Of a stretch of DNA of 64,000 nucleotides, positions 23,993-37,230 are shown piece after piece. Numbering within the stretch: the stretch's first letter is position 1; the number at the start of each line of letters is the position of its first letter. The notes beneath the pieces were generated by a model. It had not been told where the DNA came from, did not search any database, and saw only the letters and a list, made by a program, of their open reading frames with translations. Source of the DNA: Populus alba (taxonomy: Eukaryota > Streptophyta > Magnoliopsida > Malpighiales > Salicaceae); assembly GCF_005239225.2 (NCBI RefSeq), contig NC_133299.1, forward strand, positions 14,495,154 to 14,559,153, given 5' to 3'. The translations under genes were made by a program, and so were the position numbers.

Positions 23993-24115
23993 TAAGAGTT
24001 AGAATCCTAAATCGAAAGACAACAATATAAAATCTAAAATAAAGCTAAAAATTCAAAAATAAAAATGAAAATAATAAAATTAGCTCAAATATTGAGGGTC
24101 TTTCAGCGCTTCACA
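23993..24115. repeat. Third, partial copy of the duplication's 3' segment
   Basis: TAAGAGTTAGAATCCTAAATC to GAGGGTCTTTCAG repeats the segment at about 14424-14545 (copy A) and 23600-23695 (copy B). In detail it is closer to copy A, since both have AAATTAGCTCAAATATTGAGG, which is missing from the copy-B version. Confidence 0.75.
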
Positions 24116-25163
24116 TGATTTAAATAGAATATATACAAATCTCCTACATGAAATACACACTCATCTTTGTGTTAAAGTTCTCTTTGCGAATTACGATCGA
24201 TCGAGGATTCTAAGCAAAATTACATTAGTTAGAGTAAAATCAAACGAGGAAATACTCTGTAAGGTTGGGTTGAGAAAAGTCACATGTTCAAGCTATAATT
24301 AAAATGGTAAGAATTAAATTAACAGTAATTAAAAAAAAAAAAAAAGGAAATAATCAAACACGCGTCAACACCATTAACACAAAGATGTTGGGCTTGGTTT
24401 TGAGCCCAGGTTATACTCCTTGACAATGCCCTTCTCTTCTCCGGTTGGGCCTTTTCTTTTCCTTCATTTCTTTTTTTCTTTTTCTACCCGATTGGGTCAT
24501 CTATCTTCTTCTTTTCCTTTCTTCTTTGCTGCCCTGTCGGGCCCTCTTTTTTTATTCTTTCTTTGCTGCCTGGTTGGGCTTTCTTTTACTCCTGTTATTT
24601 GGGCTTAATTTTGTAGCCCTTTCACTATATATTAAATATTTTTAAACGAAAACTCAGGTATTTAAAATTAAAATTAAGAAAAGGTGGAACTCAAGAGATC
24701 TGGCTTGGAAATCTAACTCGTTGTGTAAAAAAATAACCCTGCTTTAAGCAAAATTCGACACTTTCCTGATGCATTAGGGACCTAATTGAAAACATTGATA
24801 GTTTGGGATCTAATCGAAGATCAGTTCATAGTCGGTTACTAAATTGAGATTTTATATGAAACTATAAAGGGGAGATTATTTGTCCGTTTACTGTTGTGCC
24901 CAGTTCGAGCAACAGGGGATTCTGAACTGAGAGGTTCGTTTGCCCTTTCTTTTTGTTGGGTTTCGGATGAAATTCCTGTTTTTTTTTTTAGTTGCTATTA
25001 TACTCTTTTTCAATTTTTTACATTTATAATCTTAGATTATGTTTCTTTTCTTTAAATTTTTACTCTTTTTTATCTAGTTTCCATTCTTTTAAATTCGATC
25101 TATAAGGGATAAATCATTGAATTGAGTGGTATTTTTGCTTTTTAGATATAGAAGAGGAAGAAG
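24116..25163. other. Spacer and probable 5' leader of IES6
   Basis: A pyrimidine-rich stretch (24420-24610) contains recurring TTGGGC words. The leader of IES6 probably lies in 24880-25163: TTTTGCTTTTTAG at about 25132-25144 is a good 3' splice site just before the start codon, so a 5' UTR intron is likely. No TATA box was assigned. Confidence 0.45.
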
Positions 25164-27631
25164 ATGGAAGCAGAGTTGATAAATGCAGAGCTGGTGTTGC
25201 CAACACACTTCAGTTTCAAGAGGATACAGATATATGAGAAATACCCAAAGGGACAACCAAGAGGCCGTTGGAAACACCTTAAGCAGATTCTTCAGGCTGA
25301 AAATTATCAGAATTGCCCTCCAGATGAACCCAACTGTAAGCTCCTCATTTAAGAACAACCTCCGCCATTTCCTAGCTTCTCTTTTTTTCTTTTCTTACTT
25401 TAATTTGAAGTCTGGTTGTGATTTGTTTGATATATAGCTGAAAAAGTTATCCTTTGGTAATTTTCTTGGATGAAGAAAGGGAAGCCATTATTTATTGCAT
25501 TAGCATTCCATTGTTTCAGTGTTTGTGAGTTCCTGGGCCCACAAAAGGTGAAATTTGAAGGGAAAATGTAATGGTGATTATTTTGTACAATGGTAGCGCC
25601 GAGGTGTTTTATAGAGGATTCTTGTGTTCTGCCCGTTGTTCAACAAATAAATTGCATGGTTTAAGTTGGATTTTTTAACATGTTTCTGCAGATGGTTGTT
25701 TTTTTGTTTTTCTTTTTTAAGGTTTTAGTTTTTTGTATTGATAAATTTGATATTATGTTAGGCTTGATAAGAGGTTAAATTACCTTTGCTGTTTTTCCCC
25801 CCTCTTGCAGATGTTAATCTTGAGTCACCACCCTCCATGCACCCACCTTTGAGAATATGCGATATTACAGGATTCGAGGTGCGTGTTTCTGTTGAGATGT
25901 GTTTGGTGCTTGAACTGGCAGATGAAATTCATCATTATTTCTAGCTCATTTGCGAATAATGTGGCCAACTTGAAAATGTCATATAAATCAGATCATGAAT
26001 GAATGAGTCAATCACTGGCATTAGATTTAAATTTTAATGGATTGAAATTTAGAAATGTCTGGTAAATTTAGAAATATCTTTGAGTGTCATCACTGGTTAT
26101 TTTCATCAGTTGATTCATATCCTTCTGAAGTCCTTTTTATTTTGAGTGTCGGGAGGAAGAGCTACTTACTTTGTGCGTCAAAACCTTGCTTGTTGAATAT
26201 TTGGGGGTCTCAAATTGAGAGAGAATCATCAGCTGTTAATGATAATCTGCATTTTATTCCTCGCCTGCTATTCAGCTAAGATACACCTGCTGTCATTGAG
26301 GAGTAGGATTAAAGTTTCAAATGTTCTTTAGCTTGTTCAGTGGAATTGAGGATTAAAGTTTCAAAAATTCCAGAATTAAATCGAGCACTGGTTTCTTTTA
26401 CTTGACTTCATTGGCCATGGCTTTTTTTTTTGTTAGTTGCATGGTGAATCTTTTTTTGGTTTTGAATATCATGAACTTATTGGTTGCTGTGGATAAATAA
26501 CTTGGTTGTCCTATTGCCAGTTCAAATTTGGACACTACAAACTATTGGTTGAGAAAAAACAATTGAAGGCTAGATTTGTTTGGCTTCATCTAACCTAAAT
26601 ATAATCCTTTAACTTGAAGGAGGCTTTCCGATCAATTTGCATCGTCTAAGTACCTCATCAACTTTCTCTTAGAGTGAGAAGATTATTATGAGCTGTCCAT
26701 CATTCTTCATATTATGCATTGCCATAATTTGGTTGAGCTACTCTGTTAGTCAGTTGAGCTACTCTGTCTCTTAGTTTTTGAGCTCATCACTTATAATTTG
26801 GTTGAGCTTGAGCTTGTTTACATCCGTACAAGCTTATTGTCTTGATGAAATTGAGGATGGAGGTAGAGTTCCAACAATTGCATAACTCAGACTAAGAACT
26901 GGTTCCTGTTTCCTGCTTGGCAATGTTCTTTATTATGTTATTACATGTCACATCATATTTGTAGCAATATTCTGAGGATGAATTACATCGGAGTACTCTA
27001 TTGCTTGTTAGAAATGTGAAAACTGGAAGTTAGTGGTTGGGGAAAAATTCTAAGATAGATTTGTTTGACCAGATTTAACATGTAATCTTGCAACTTTGAT
27101 GAAGCAAATGTGCCCTGGGATGTCCTGGTACGCATCTTTGAAGGTGCCCTGGGATGTCCTACAACTAGATTCCTAATATGTCTGCGTTTGTTTAGCTGGA
27201 AGAAGCCATGGTGCTGAAGTTTAGATTGTTCAGGATTGAGCATGGCGTTCAAGATCGTGCTGACCTTGTTAAATGTTTATGTTGGTATACGAAATTGAAA
27301 AGTAAAGAGCCTAGCTATCCTCTGTTCTTGAGTAGCTTGACACTTAGACACCTTATGTTATAAATTCCATTCATCCCATCAAATACAGATTGAACATGCA
27401 ATGATTAACTGCTACTATCTTGAATGCTATCTGAAACAATATGGAATAGTATACCAATCTCTTTACAGACCCTCTTACACATAGCGAATTCTTCTGCAGG
27501 CACCTTACCATGATCCAAGGACCAACCTCCGTTATGCAAATACTGATGTCTTCAAACTCGTGAGATCACTCCCAAATGAGCATGTGCAAAGGTATCTTGC
27601 ATTGAGAAATGCAGCCGTTACTCTGAAATAA
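25164..27631 (+). CDS. IES6: INO80 chromatin-remodelling complex subunit IES6/INO80C (YL1 C-terminal domain), 123 aa
   Basis: Three coding exons: 25164-25335, 25811-25878 and 27500-27631; all introns are GT-AG and the phase closes exactly (57 codons plus 1 nt, then in phase). The protein begins [20 protein letters not shown], continues through [20 protein letters not shown] and ends in the YL1_C core [20 protein letters not shown] and [13 protein letters not shown]. This matches plant IES6/INO80C in length (about 125 aa) and order. The protein is a small nuclear subunit that joins the ARP5 module of the INO80 ATP-dependent nucleosome remodeller; that role is family knowledge. The second intron is 1.6 kb and contains a short direct repeat of GTGCCCTGGGATGTCCT (about 27109 and 27143). 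No defect is seen. The gene is convergent with the MIF-like gene downstream. Confidence 0.93.
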
Positions 27632-28857
27632 CTTGCAAGAATTCGCCTTGACAATGCCAGCCTGCTCCTGTTTCTGTTTCTGCATGAGATAGGGTCGAGC
27701 TATTAAATAGTTTAGCTCGAAGAGATGCATATTTATTGTTATTTGTGATCTGTACTGTGGTGAGAGTAAACATGATTAATTGCACCGAACTATGTTTTGG
27801 AATTTGTCGGAATATCTCCCCTCTCTCCTTTTCGCTCGAGCTGATTTGATGTAAACCAACCATTGTCTGTAGCTTAGGTAACTGGATCATTTATGGATAT
27901 TGGCCGTTTGGCAGGCTTGCTATATCATGCAGTTGATAGGTTCTTGAATTGTGCATGGCATTAAAAACTAGTGCAATTGCCTATGAAATCATCTCCACCC
28001 TTGCTCCCAACATTTCTATGTTTTTCCACTTGAATTACATCATTGCCAACATCTCTCGGTTTTGTTGGTTGAGTTTATACAGTGACCCTCCTTTTGTTTG
28101 GTTAACGCTGTTCAAATAAAGTACATCCATCGATAGAATCACCTAGTATCTTTAGTGATTTTGGGCAAAGGCAGAGCTGCCTCGATCTATAAACGAAAAC
28201 ACCAAAGCTTCCAAAATTCCAACTGTTGGCGTTACAAACCTTAAGTTTCCATGCTCTGAAAATGAATTTAGTTGACATGGCTGGTAAAAACACGTCCTTT
28301 TGTTGAGGATGAGCTCAACGTAAGTAAGCCGTAAAGGTAGCTGCACGAATACATTTTTTCCTTCACTAAATTGTGTTATTGATTGAATTAAATGTAAATT
28401 GTGATGGCACTGTTTCTTTATTCAAGATGATGCACCAAATCTATCCCCAATGATATTGCTTTCGGTGGGAATTTGTGTGTGGTGATAAATTTATGACAGT
28501 ACAGTATCAGTGACTAAGCTATGCAGTACCATCGAACACCATGTCCCATGCCGGACTGATCATTTGATGATTTGAAAATACCATCGTGCCTTGTGCCAAA
28601 CACAGGTCATCATCACATAGCTAAGAAAGAACCCTAACTTACAATGCCCTTTTTTATTTGCTTCAATTTAGTGGAAATTCAATAGTGCATGATCACATTC
28701 AAGTAGGTCTTCTTGAACATTTTAATCTTTTTTTGCTTTTCTTTTTTCCTGACAGGATGACCTCCGACAATTTAAAAATAAGCAGACATAAAACAAAACA
28801 GAAATTGAAAACCCAGATAGTTAGGATGAAACTCTATGGTCATCATCCTCTCAGAAG
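27632..28857. other. Convergent intergenic region between IES6 and the MIF-like gene
   Basis: It holds the 3' UTRs of both genes. No extra exon, RNA gene or transposon is recognised; short open frames here are neither conserved in form nor spliced to anything. Confidence 0.6.
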
Positions 28858-31544
28858 TTACAACTTGGAGCAGTTGCCAGCAGCTGTTGTATCATAAACT
28901 TTGAGGAAGAATCGTGCCCTGGGGATGGATAACTTAGCCTCGAGAATAGTGCCAAGGGTAGCGATCAGATTCCTCTTGACTTGTTTGGTAATCCCACCCA
29001 TCGACACTATCTCTGCGTACGCAGCTGGTTCTTTGTTTCCATTGAATGATATGCCCAAGGTTCCTTTAAGTATGACCATCACAAGCTGCATAGATATTCA
29101 AGAACATAAAAATTAAAAGAAAACAACTGGTTAACGTGATGAACGTTTTAGATTTTGCCTAGACACGCAAGATTTGATCAAATTAGCCGGCGGCTGCATC
29201 GTTCAAAGTATCTTCCACAAGATACACGCTCGCAGACAACACCTGCTATTCCTTTCCTGTATAGCATGCGAAGAATTTGCATGCTTCCAATAATTCTTGT
29301 CGAATGATGTCATTGTGGAGGAGCTATCATGACTTCTGTGGCATATGTCATCTTCTGTGCAGCCAATAAGCACTCTTTTTGCTAATGAACGAGCACGTAG
29401 CTCAATAGGCAGTAAAATCCTCCACGCTCTAGACTTTTCTTTGACAATGGCGATACTCTAGGACCACTTTTAGCCAGGCCCGCACATCACGAGTATATTC
29501 ATGAGAAATTTATTATTTACGTTTTTTAAAGAAACTTCAATATTGTACGATAATATAAAAGTATATAAATCCTATCAACATCCAAGCTAAGCCTAAGGTG
29601 CATCCTTATCTTCCATTTAGGTAAAGCTCTTCTATTCTTTTTGTAGCAAAAATTAAGCAACCCGTCACGTTCAAGAGTTGAAAGTTGGGTGGGAGTTTTT
29701 TCGAGCTTAGACTTTAAAGAAAAACAACAAATATTTCAATATATTTTTATATAACTAAATATGTTTTGCATATGTCCCTGCATTCCGAGTTATACCAAGG
29801 AATTTATCTCAGGAAAAAAAAATAATTTTTGAAGCAGTTCTAGCAGCACGACAAGGAGTCGTAGGTGGCTTATAATTTTCGATAAAAAAAACTAGGTTGG
29901 ATTGATGCAAGTCGTAGGTGTGAGAGTGACATCATATGTTAAAAAATTTACCCATTTTAACTACTTCGGAGCTTCTTGTCGTCATGCTGGAGAGTGGACA
30001 GTCATTCATTTGTCCGTTCACATTTGCTTTCTCGCTTCAACATTTTTCACATACATACCCAGCCGTGAAGCCAAACAAGTTCTCGACATGGCCACTTTAC
30101 CCACCAAGTATTTATGATTATTTTTTAAATAATTTTTTATATCAAAATATATATTAATAATTTTTTATTTTTTTAAAAATTATTTTTGATATTAGTATAT
30201 TAAAATAATTTAAAAAATACTAAAATCATGTTAATTTAAAATACAAAAACAAACAATAATATACTATTACAGCTACAATACACTCGAGTGCCTGTAATGT
30301 CGACAGCTACAGCCATTGATGCCAAAATGTCCTTTGACCCTCAGCCCACTAAGGAGACCTTTTTCTTGCTGTGTCCACTCAGAGAAGTTACAGCAAAGCA
30401 ACAATAAGTCCAATAATGCTGAGGAAACAACTTGCAATTATTACTCGAAGACAAAACGATGTGGTTAGGTGACGGCTTACTTCTCTCGTAGTGCCCGAGT
30501 TCATCAGTTCTTATCCTATGATCTCTCAAGCATCCATTTTTGTCCGTCGGCCAGGTGCATGCGTGTGGGTGTTTGTTAAATGGATTGACTGTGTCTCCTT
30601 CGCTCTAGACGGCTAAAAATCATTGGTGGTCCCTTTACTTTTCGCATGTATTTAACTAGATCATGTGCTTTAAATCTGGTTAAATTAACCCCTAAAGTTC
30701 ATGTTAAAGGCAGTTTAAGGTTCTCCATCCAATCCCCTTACAGCATGTGGCATTCATCTAGCCATTCAATTCATAACCAAGTTGGATGGAATCACCGTTA
30801 ACTGAAGGAGGGGAGGTATATTTGATCAAATTTATGACAGGGTGTTTGGCTTGGCCGAATCTGTAACCTAGAAGGACCACGCAAGATTCTTGCCAAATCT
30901 TGACCGGCACTGCTCACTTCTTAGCCAAGTTGCCTTTTTTTTAATTTTAAAGAAAGGAAAGAAGGTTGGTTTTCTGTACGTCAGGTGGTTAACCCTTCCT
31001 TCATCTGGGAAAAATTAACGGAAAACAAGATAAAATGGCCATGGCTCCTCGGCATTACCCAAAAAAAAAACTTGGATTCAACTTCAAAAAAATGCCCCAG
31101 AAATCGAAAATCAAATCCGAAACTATCTTTGCAAGTTGGGTCGAATGGGTTAGGGAGGGTAAAGGGAACGCGATCCTTATTGGAAGGTATCAGATTATTT
31201 AACTTTCCATTGGAGAAAGTGGCCTCCTTAAAATACTAACATTAAAAACAATTAAGCAACCGATCCTTCTTTCACCTTTAAGGGTCACCATTAAAGGAAA
31301 TCAACACACAAACTGGGCTGCAGGCCGACATACCAAAGGGAACAAGGCATGCATTTGGAGGCCACAGAATTCGAACATGAACAAGCAGAAGAAATTGAAG
31401 GAAAAGAGAGATGAAGGGATAGAGAGTGTTTACATGTTCAGGTCTTCCGATGATGGAAGCAACAGCTTTTGTGGCCTCGGAAAAGATGGGATCCTTATCA
31501 ACGTCGTCGAGGTTGACATTGGTGGAGATATAAAGGCAAGGCAT
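28858..31544 (-). CDS. MDL3: MIF/D-dopachrome tautomerase-like protein, MDL3 type, peroxisomal signal SKL, 112 aa
   Basis: Two coding exons on the minus strand: 31434-31544 (37 codons, MPCLYISTNVNL to IIGRPEH) and 28858-29085 (75 codons plus stop, LVMVILKGTLGISFNGNKEP to the end), separated by a 2.3-kb GT-AG intron. The mature N-terminal proline after Met, the basic residue in the middle of exon 1, and the motifs GISFNGNKEPAAYAEI and GGITKQVKRNLIATLG are those of the tautomerase superfamily and the plant MIF/D-DT-like (MDL) proteins. The length equals that of Arabidopsis MDL3. The C-terminus is SKL, a canonical type 1 peroxisomal targeting signal, as in MDL3. Physiological substrate and role in plants are unsettled; links to immunity are reported for the family. 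The large intron carries an AT-rich MITE-like insertion (30115-30270). Confidence 0.92.
30115..30270. mobile_element. AT-rich MITE-like insertion in the MDL3 intron
   Basis: It contains the order AATTTTTTATATCAAAATATAT, TTTTTAAAAATTATTTTTGA, TATTAGTATATTAAAATAAT, ATTAATTTAAAAT and ACAAAAACAAACA, which recurs in at least ten other places in this window. Ends are blurred by A/T runs. Confidence 0.6.
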
Positions 31545-31702
31545 CTTATCTGAATCTGATCTTTGTGTCTCAGCCCAGTTCTTGCTTCTTCTTCTTCGTT
31601 GTAAGAGAACAAATATGCGTGAGAGAAAAGTTCTGTCACCAAAAAGATCAGGGACCTGGAAATCCACACTTGTTGCTTCAAAATCTGAGGCTTAAACCCT
31701 CC

Positions 31703-31710
31703 TTATATAA
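31703..31710 (-). promoter_or_regulatory. TATA box of the MDL3-like gene
   Basis: TTATATAA on the minus strand, about 160 bp upstream of the start codon. The next plausible leader (AAGCAACAAGTGTGGATTTCC) lies about 25-35 bp downstream. Confidence 0.5.
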
Positions 31711-34700
31711 CTGAGGAAGGAAGAGTTTCAAAATCAAGAAATCCCACACTTGCCCCTGCCCTTATTTCACTGTCTGGAAGCACAAAGCTCGAGCTGGATT
31801 GGCAAGGATATATGCAGGAGGATGGCAGGACCTGGACCACGCCAGAAGGCAAAAAAGTTGTGCTGTACAAGATTGATCAAGTTACAGGATCAAGTCTAAG
31901 TACAGTTTATGTATTGGAGAATTAGACTTATTTTGATGTTATTGTGTGATTAGTCTCTGATCAAAAACTTGAACGATTCCAACCTTTTAAATCAAACAAA
32001 TCGGACTTTGAGGTTGCTTCCACCCACCACAGTATTGGGTTTTTTTTTTTTTTTTCCCCTCCCAGTTGATATAATTTAGCCCATTATAATATTCTTATTA
32101 ATTTTAGGAGGTCTCGAATTCAATTTTCTCTTTTATCATCTATCTGTCGTTTCAAAATAAACCTAAAAAAAGTAATCATTTATACTTATGCTTGGTTTTT
32201 ATAATAACATCAAAATCTCTTATTCTAAGATTCAAATATTTAAGAGATTATATTTATATTCTCTTCGTTTATTTTAAAAAAGAAACCTTACTATTTCTAT
32301 AAAACACAAAATTACTTGTTCTAGAGTATTGACAGCATTAGTTCCTTTTAAAATTATAACACATAAAAGATTATTTAAGATAAGCCTAGAATGCATAAAT
32401 TTAAAATTTATAACAAAATGCAAAATAAAATTCAAGACATACATGCTTTCAATGTAAATATAATAAAAAGAATATTAACATGTATATTAAGCATATATTC
32501 AAACTTGATATATTCAAAATCTTTGCATGCATATTAATAATAAAAATAACACTATTTAAATTTAAAATAAAAAAAATACTTGATAAAAACTCTTTATTCA
32601 CTCCTTTCTTTTTTATAGTGAATTTTAAAAATTAAAGAATTAATAAGAATTAGTTATCATCATTATCAATATTTAATTATCTAACATAAATCAAGAATGA
32701 GGTCCAGAAAAACTAAATGTTATTTAAGATTAATTTTCCATTCACTTATAATTAATTGATTTAATTAAATCATATTAATGAAACAAATTTTCAACATGTT
32801 TAATAATAGATATAATTAGTGTGGTCGCACTTCTAAATCTAACGTCTATTTTTGTGTCATTTTATTTAGTTTTGGGTTTAATTTATTTCTTTTTTATTTT
32901 GTTTCATGCTCTTCTTGCGGATATATATAATGGTTATTGTTTCAAGATTTTTAATAAGGTTTTGCATCAAGATTTATTTTATAATAATATCGATATTTTT
33001 TTTAATATCTATGAATATATGTTTTTGATGTTTTATTGGATTAACTTCGGGTGGTTGACATGAAGAAGCCATTTCATTTTTATTTTTTTTTTTAATAATG
33101 ATATAGATATTATTTTGGCAAAAAAGAAAGAAATGAGTGCATTTCCGATGATTAAGATTTTAGAAAGTCAAAGTCTCATATATATTAAATAGGATCTCAC
33201 TTCTGAATCCAATAAATCTAATAATTGAATGTCCTCAATTAGTGAATTTGGAAAGAAAATTTTGATAAGCTTAGCCCTACTTTTTGGTTTATATCAAGAA
33301 AATAAAAAGATTTAAGAAGCAACCACGAAGCGAAAGTCCCATTATATAGGAAGATAGAAGAAAGAATATAAAAATGAATATCATGATAAATGTTTCAGTA
33401 AAAACAATTAGTGTATATATAGATTTTTTTTCTTTAGATTTAGTTTTTATTTTTCTATTACTATTTATTTTATTTAAAATAATTTATGAAACTAAAAAAA
33501 ATTAATTTCATTCTCTTTTAATTTTTTTTATTTATCATATCTAGTTTCTATTTTTTAAATTGTTATTTATTTTTTAAAATATTTTATAAAATTAAAAAAC
33601 AATTCAATTACATCCTTATACAGTTTTTTTCATTTATCTGATTTAGTCTCTATTCTTTTAATAAACTTGAAAAAAAAATATTTTTCAACTCATTTTATAT
33701 AGCATAGCCAAATATAAAAAAATATTCTCTGATTTATTTTTTATAATACTATAAAATGTCAAAAAACAAATTTATTTTTTTAAAATCTATTTTTCATAAA
33801 AATCACTTTCACATAACGATTTGTTTTTTAAACAAGCACATCAATCGGTGTGTTAATAACATTGCATCTTTGACGCCCAACATATATATGAAGGGAACAT
33901 CACAAATGTAGAGGACATCTCATTGTATTTATGTCGGGATCAAAAACTAAAATACTTTTTAAAAAATGTGACTAATGCATGTAGACGTGACACCTCTTTA
34001 CAAAATTAGTAATGAGACTCGAACTGAATTTTTAGACTAAATAACTTTTATTTTACAATCCCCTTGAAAATAATTATATTGTTAGTTGAAAATTATAAAT
34101 ACAACTTCCATATTAACTCATTGCTATAGTTAAAATAATAAGTATTTCCAACAAATCTTTGCTTGTGCAAACTAGATAAGTTGTTTTCTATCATCCTTTT
34201 ACAAATAATACGTATTTCCAACAAATCATTGCTATAGTTTTCTATTTTTATTTTCTATATGATTTTTTTTGTAATTCAATTATTTTTCTTTTCAATTAAA
34301 TATATGTAATTTTAAACTGTTGGTGATATCTCCCATAAACAGGCATGTGCCTTTCTTATTGTGAAGCCTCTACTCACAAAATTGAAAACAAAATCAAAAG
34401 TTGAAAATATATAACAAATAAAAAGAAGATTTTTCATTTTTATTAGCAGACCTTGTTCTATCAAGAAACCTTAAAATCATAAACCCAAAAATAATAATAA
34501 TAAATTAAAAGAAAGAGAGTAACATCATGTTTAAGGTGCGGAATTTCTCATTTTTATTGAGTTTTTCAAGCTCCCGTGTTTTAGAATTTATTAATAAACC
34601 ACCAAAAAAAAAGGGGGGGGGGATGGGAAATTATCCTCATAAAACACCGCCTCCATCTTTCTTTCTTTCTTTTTATTATTATTATTAAGTGATTTATTAT

Positions 34701-35930
34701 TATTATTAATCTCTTTTCTGTTTCAAAATTAGATGCTAATATCTAGTAAATCTTTAGTGAATAAAATAAAATTAATCAGCATAGTTTTAGAAGTAGAATA
34801 TTAAAGCTGGAGATTGAGGTTTGGATGTAGTATTCATTAAAAAAATTATAAAAAATAAAAAAATTAATTTTTTATTATTGAGTTTTATGTATAAATAAAT
34901 TATACCTAACCACAACTTCAACCAATAAAAATAAAATAAATACACCCTAAATAGCTTTAGCTTGTATGCTCACAAGATCTCGAAAGTTACTGTAATCTAT
35001 CTTTCAAAACTATCGAGCCTTAAAAGCGTTGCGACTTTTTCAGATTCGTCCACCGAGCTAAGATCAAAATGTTCATTGTTGGATCAAGCAAGATCTCTGC
35101 ACTCATTAGAAAAAAATGCCATTATCGGGTCAAAAGGACAAACAATACACAACAATTAGTCTTTTAAGAGTTTGTTTGTTTCTCTCTCCTTATGGTTCGC
35201 CATCGTCTATTATAGCCTGGAGCCCAGAACAAGCTTAGTATTTTTAATATAGCTGTCGGATTCGGCCGGGTCTAACTCGGCTAGGAGCTCGGGTTGCTAG
35301 ATCAATACAAAATAATTGGACAAAAAATTAAAAAATTAAAATAATATAATTTTAGGTAAAAATCTCATTAAATAAACTTGAGCTAGATTGTATTGTGGAG
35401 CATGATCTTAACCTAAATCAATATTAAAAATGGTTAAAAATAACCTGGTCGACACTCCGGTTCCTTAGGTCTATTCCTAGGATCGATCCTAGATTAATAA
35501 CTTAAATGCACTGAAATCCTAATGTGAACAGAATTTAATGCATAAATACAAATGAGGCGGATTATTTCAATAAAGAACTGCCTGCAATAATCTGGCAAGT
35601 GGTTGAGGACCCGTGATATGGAGTATAACAGGGAACAATTCTAGATCCACTTGGTTTTATGGTCCCCGGAGCCGCCATGCCACAGGGACAGCGGCGGCTT
35701 CTGCTGGCTGCCAGGTATGTAACCACGACACGAGGTTGCTTCGATTTTTTTTCTCTTTTTCAACGCTTGAAGCCTTGAAGTTGCTCTTAAATTTTTTATT
35801 ATTATTATTTTTAACCTAGTAGGTCTTTGCATGCTTCAAATTTGGAGAGCAAGCACTTTCGAAGTTTGTCGCGATGCGTGATGGAGCTATTTGGGCCCGA
35901 GATTCTCACTATACTTTCTTTTGGTATTAC
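31711..35930. other. AT-rich intergenic DNA, no gene recognised
   Basis: Four kilobases without convincing coding potential. Items seen: a 15-T run (about 32040), small TTATTA microsatellites (34670-34710), a 9-G run (34613-34621) and a small GC-richer island (35600-35720) with an open frame that I do not recognise. The last may be a gene fragment but has no splice partner. Confidence 0.5.
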
Positions 35931-35940
35931 GTTTTTAAAC

Positions 35941-36106
35941 GGTGTTGATAAATTTTGAATTTTTTTAAATCATTATTATATATTTTAAAATTATTTTGAT
36001 ATGTTAATATTAAAAATAATTTTTTAAAAATAAAAAATATTATTTTAATATATTTTTTGAGTAAATAGTATTTTAAAAAACAACTATTTCCATACTTTCA
36101 AACACC
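35941..36106. mobile_element. AT-rich MITE-like element with GGTGTT...AACACC ends
   Basis: Short inverted ends GGTGTT and AACACC bracket the family signature TTATTTTGATATGTTAATAT, TAAAAATAATTTTTTAAAAA and TATTATTTTAATATATTTT. The size (166 bp) fits a MITE. No clear target duplication is seen. Confidence 0.6.
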
Positions 36107-36130
36107 TTAAAATAATAATAAAAAAAAAAA

Positions 36131-36267
36131 AAAGCTAAAAAGTGTCTGATGAGTGAGTGGGAGAAATCAATATCTAGTGTTTGTGGTTCTAATGAATAAT
36201 AGAAAGAAAAGCTAAAAAGTGTCCAATGAGCGGGACGAAATCAATATCAAGCGTTTGTGATTCTAAT
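36131..36267. repeat. Direct repeat, two ~70-bp units
   Basis: AAAGCTAAAAAGTGTC(T/C)(G/A)ATGAG ... AAATCAATATC(T/A)AG(T/C)GTTTGTG(G/A)TTCTAAT occurs at 36131 and again at 36208. Confidence 0.85.
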
Positions 36268-37230
36268 TTTTTTTTTCTCTATCCTAAAAGTTTGGTTAAT
36301 TGGGCAAACCAGATCTCTTCTTTATTATATTAGATACATAAATCATTTATATTGTACTCCAATTTATAACATTCATGTTTATGGAATAGATTTGAAAATG
36401 CGGTACAAATTGCGTTTTTCATTAAAAAAAATATCAAGTTACAGTGCAGCCATGTCCCAAACTCTCTTGTTGGTGCTCAGACTGGATAGCCAAGTATAAA
36501 AGATGTCAGCACTACTCAATTCAGCTACCAAGTCACTTTCTTAGAGCACTTTATCCTCCACAAAAATGGTGGACTGTGATTCCACCGAACCCATGATTTC
36601 TTGCTGCTCTCAATGGACAGCAACTGCGTTTGGTCCAAACTCCATCCCAATATCAACCCATCATTCACAAAATGTGAATCGCGTGGAAAAGGAGTACTAA
36701 AAGTTTTATATATATATATACTCAAAATGTACGAATCAGTTTATACATATCACGACTAATTTTTATATCCATTAAATATCATGTAAATCTTATAAATAAA
36801 AAAGACATCACAAAGATGATAGATATATATTAAAAAAAATTAAACCTAAATACAAAAAAAAAATCATTTTTTGCTGGTAATGGCAATAAAATGCAATTAG
36901 ATCTATGCTTTGGAGGTATTTAGATTAATATTATCAATTAGAATAATTTATGGTTAGTTTGTTTGGACCAATAAAATAAAGTATCCAGGCTCCGCTTAGA
37001 AAAAACTTAATTAGTATTATATCCATGATTACTATTTATATCATATTCTATTTATAAATTTTATAAATTAGAAATAGAAGTAATTTAAAACTACTAATTA
37101 TAATCAATCGAATAATTTTATAAATACGGACTACGACCTCAAGTGCATAAGCACAACCTTATTACATGGGCGAGGAGCGCATGTGCTACATGCAGCCACG
37201 CATGTATAAAAGCCTTATGGGCTTAAGCTA
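36268..37230. other. Intergenic, no gene seen
   Basis: AT-rich. Contains a short TA microsatellite (36706-36720). No coding or RNA feature is recognised. Confidence 0.5.

Noticed and set aside
29395..29460. tRNA-like A box (TAGCTCAATAGGCAGT) in the MDL3 intron
   Set aside because: There is no B box (GGTTCGA-type) downstream and no cloverleaf can be drawn, so it is neither a tRNA nor a clear SINE.
35613..35832. Small GC-richer island with open frames on both strands
   Set aside because: Considered as an exon fragment (RSRHATGTAAASAG...), but no homology is recognised and no splice context is convincing.
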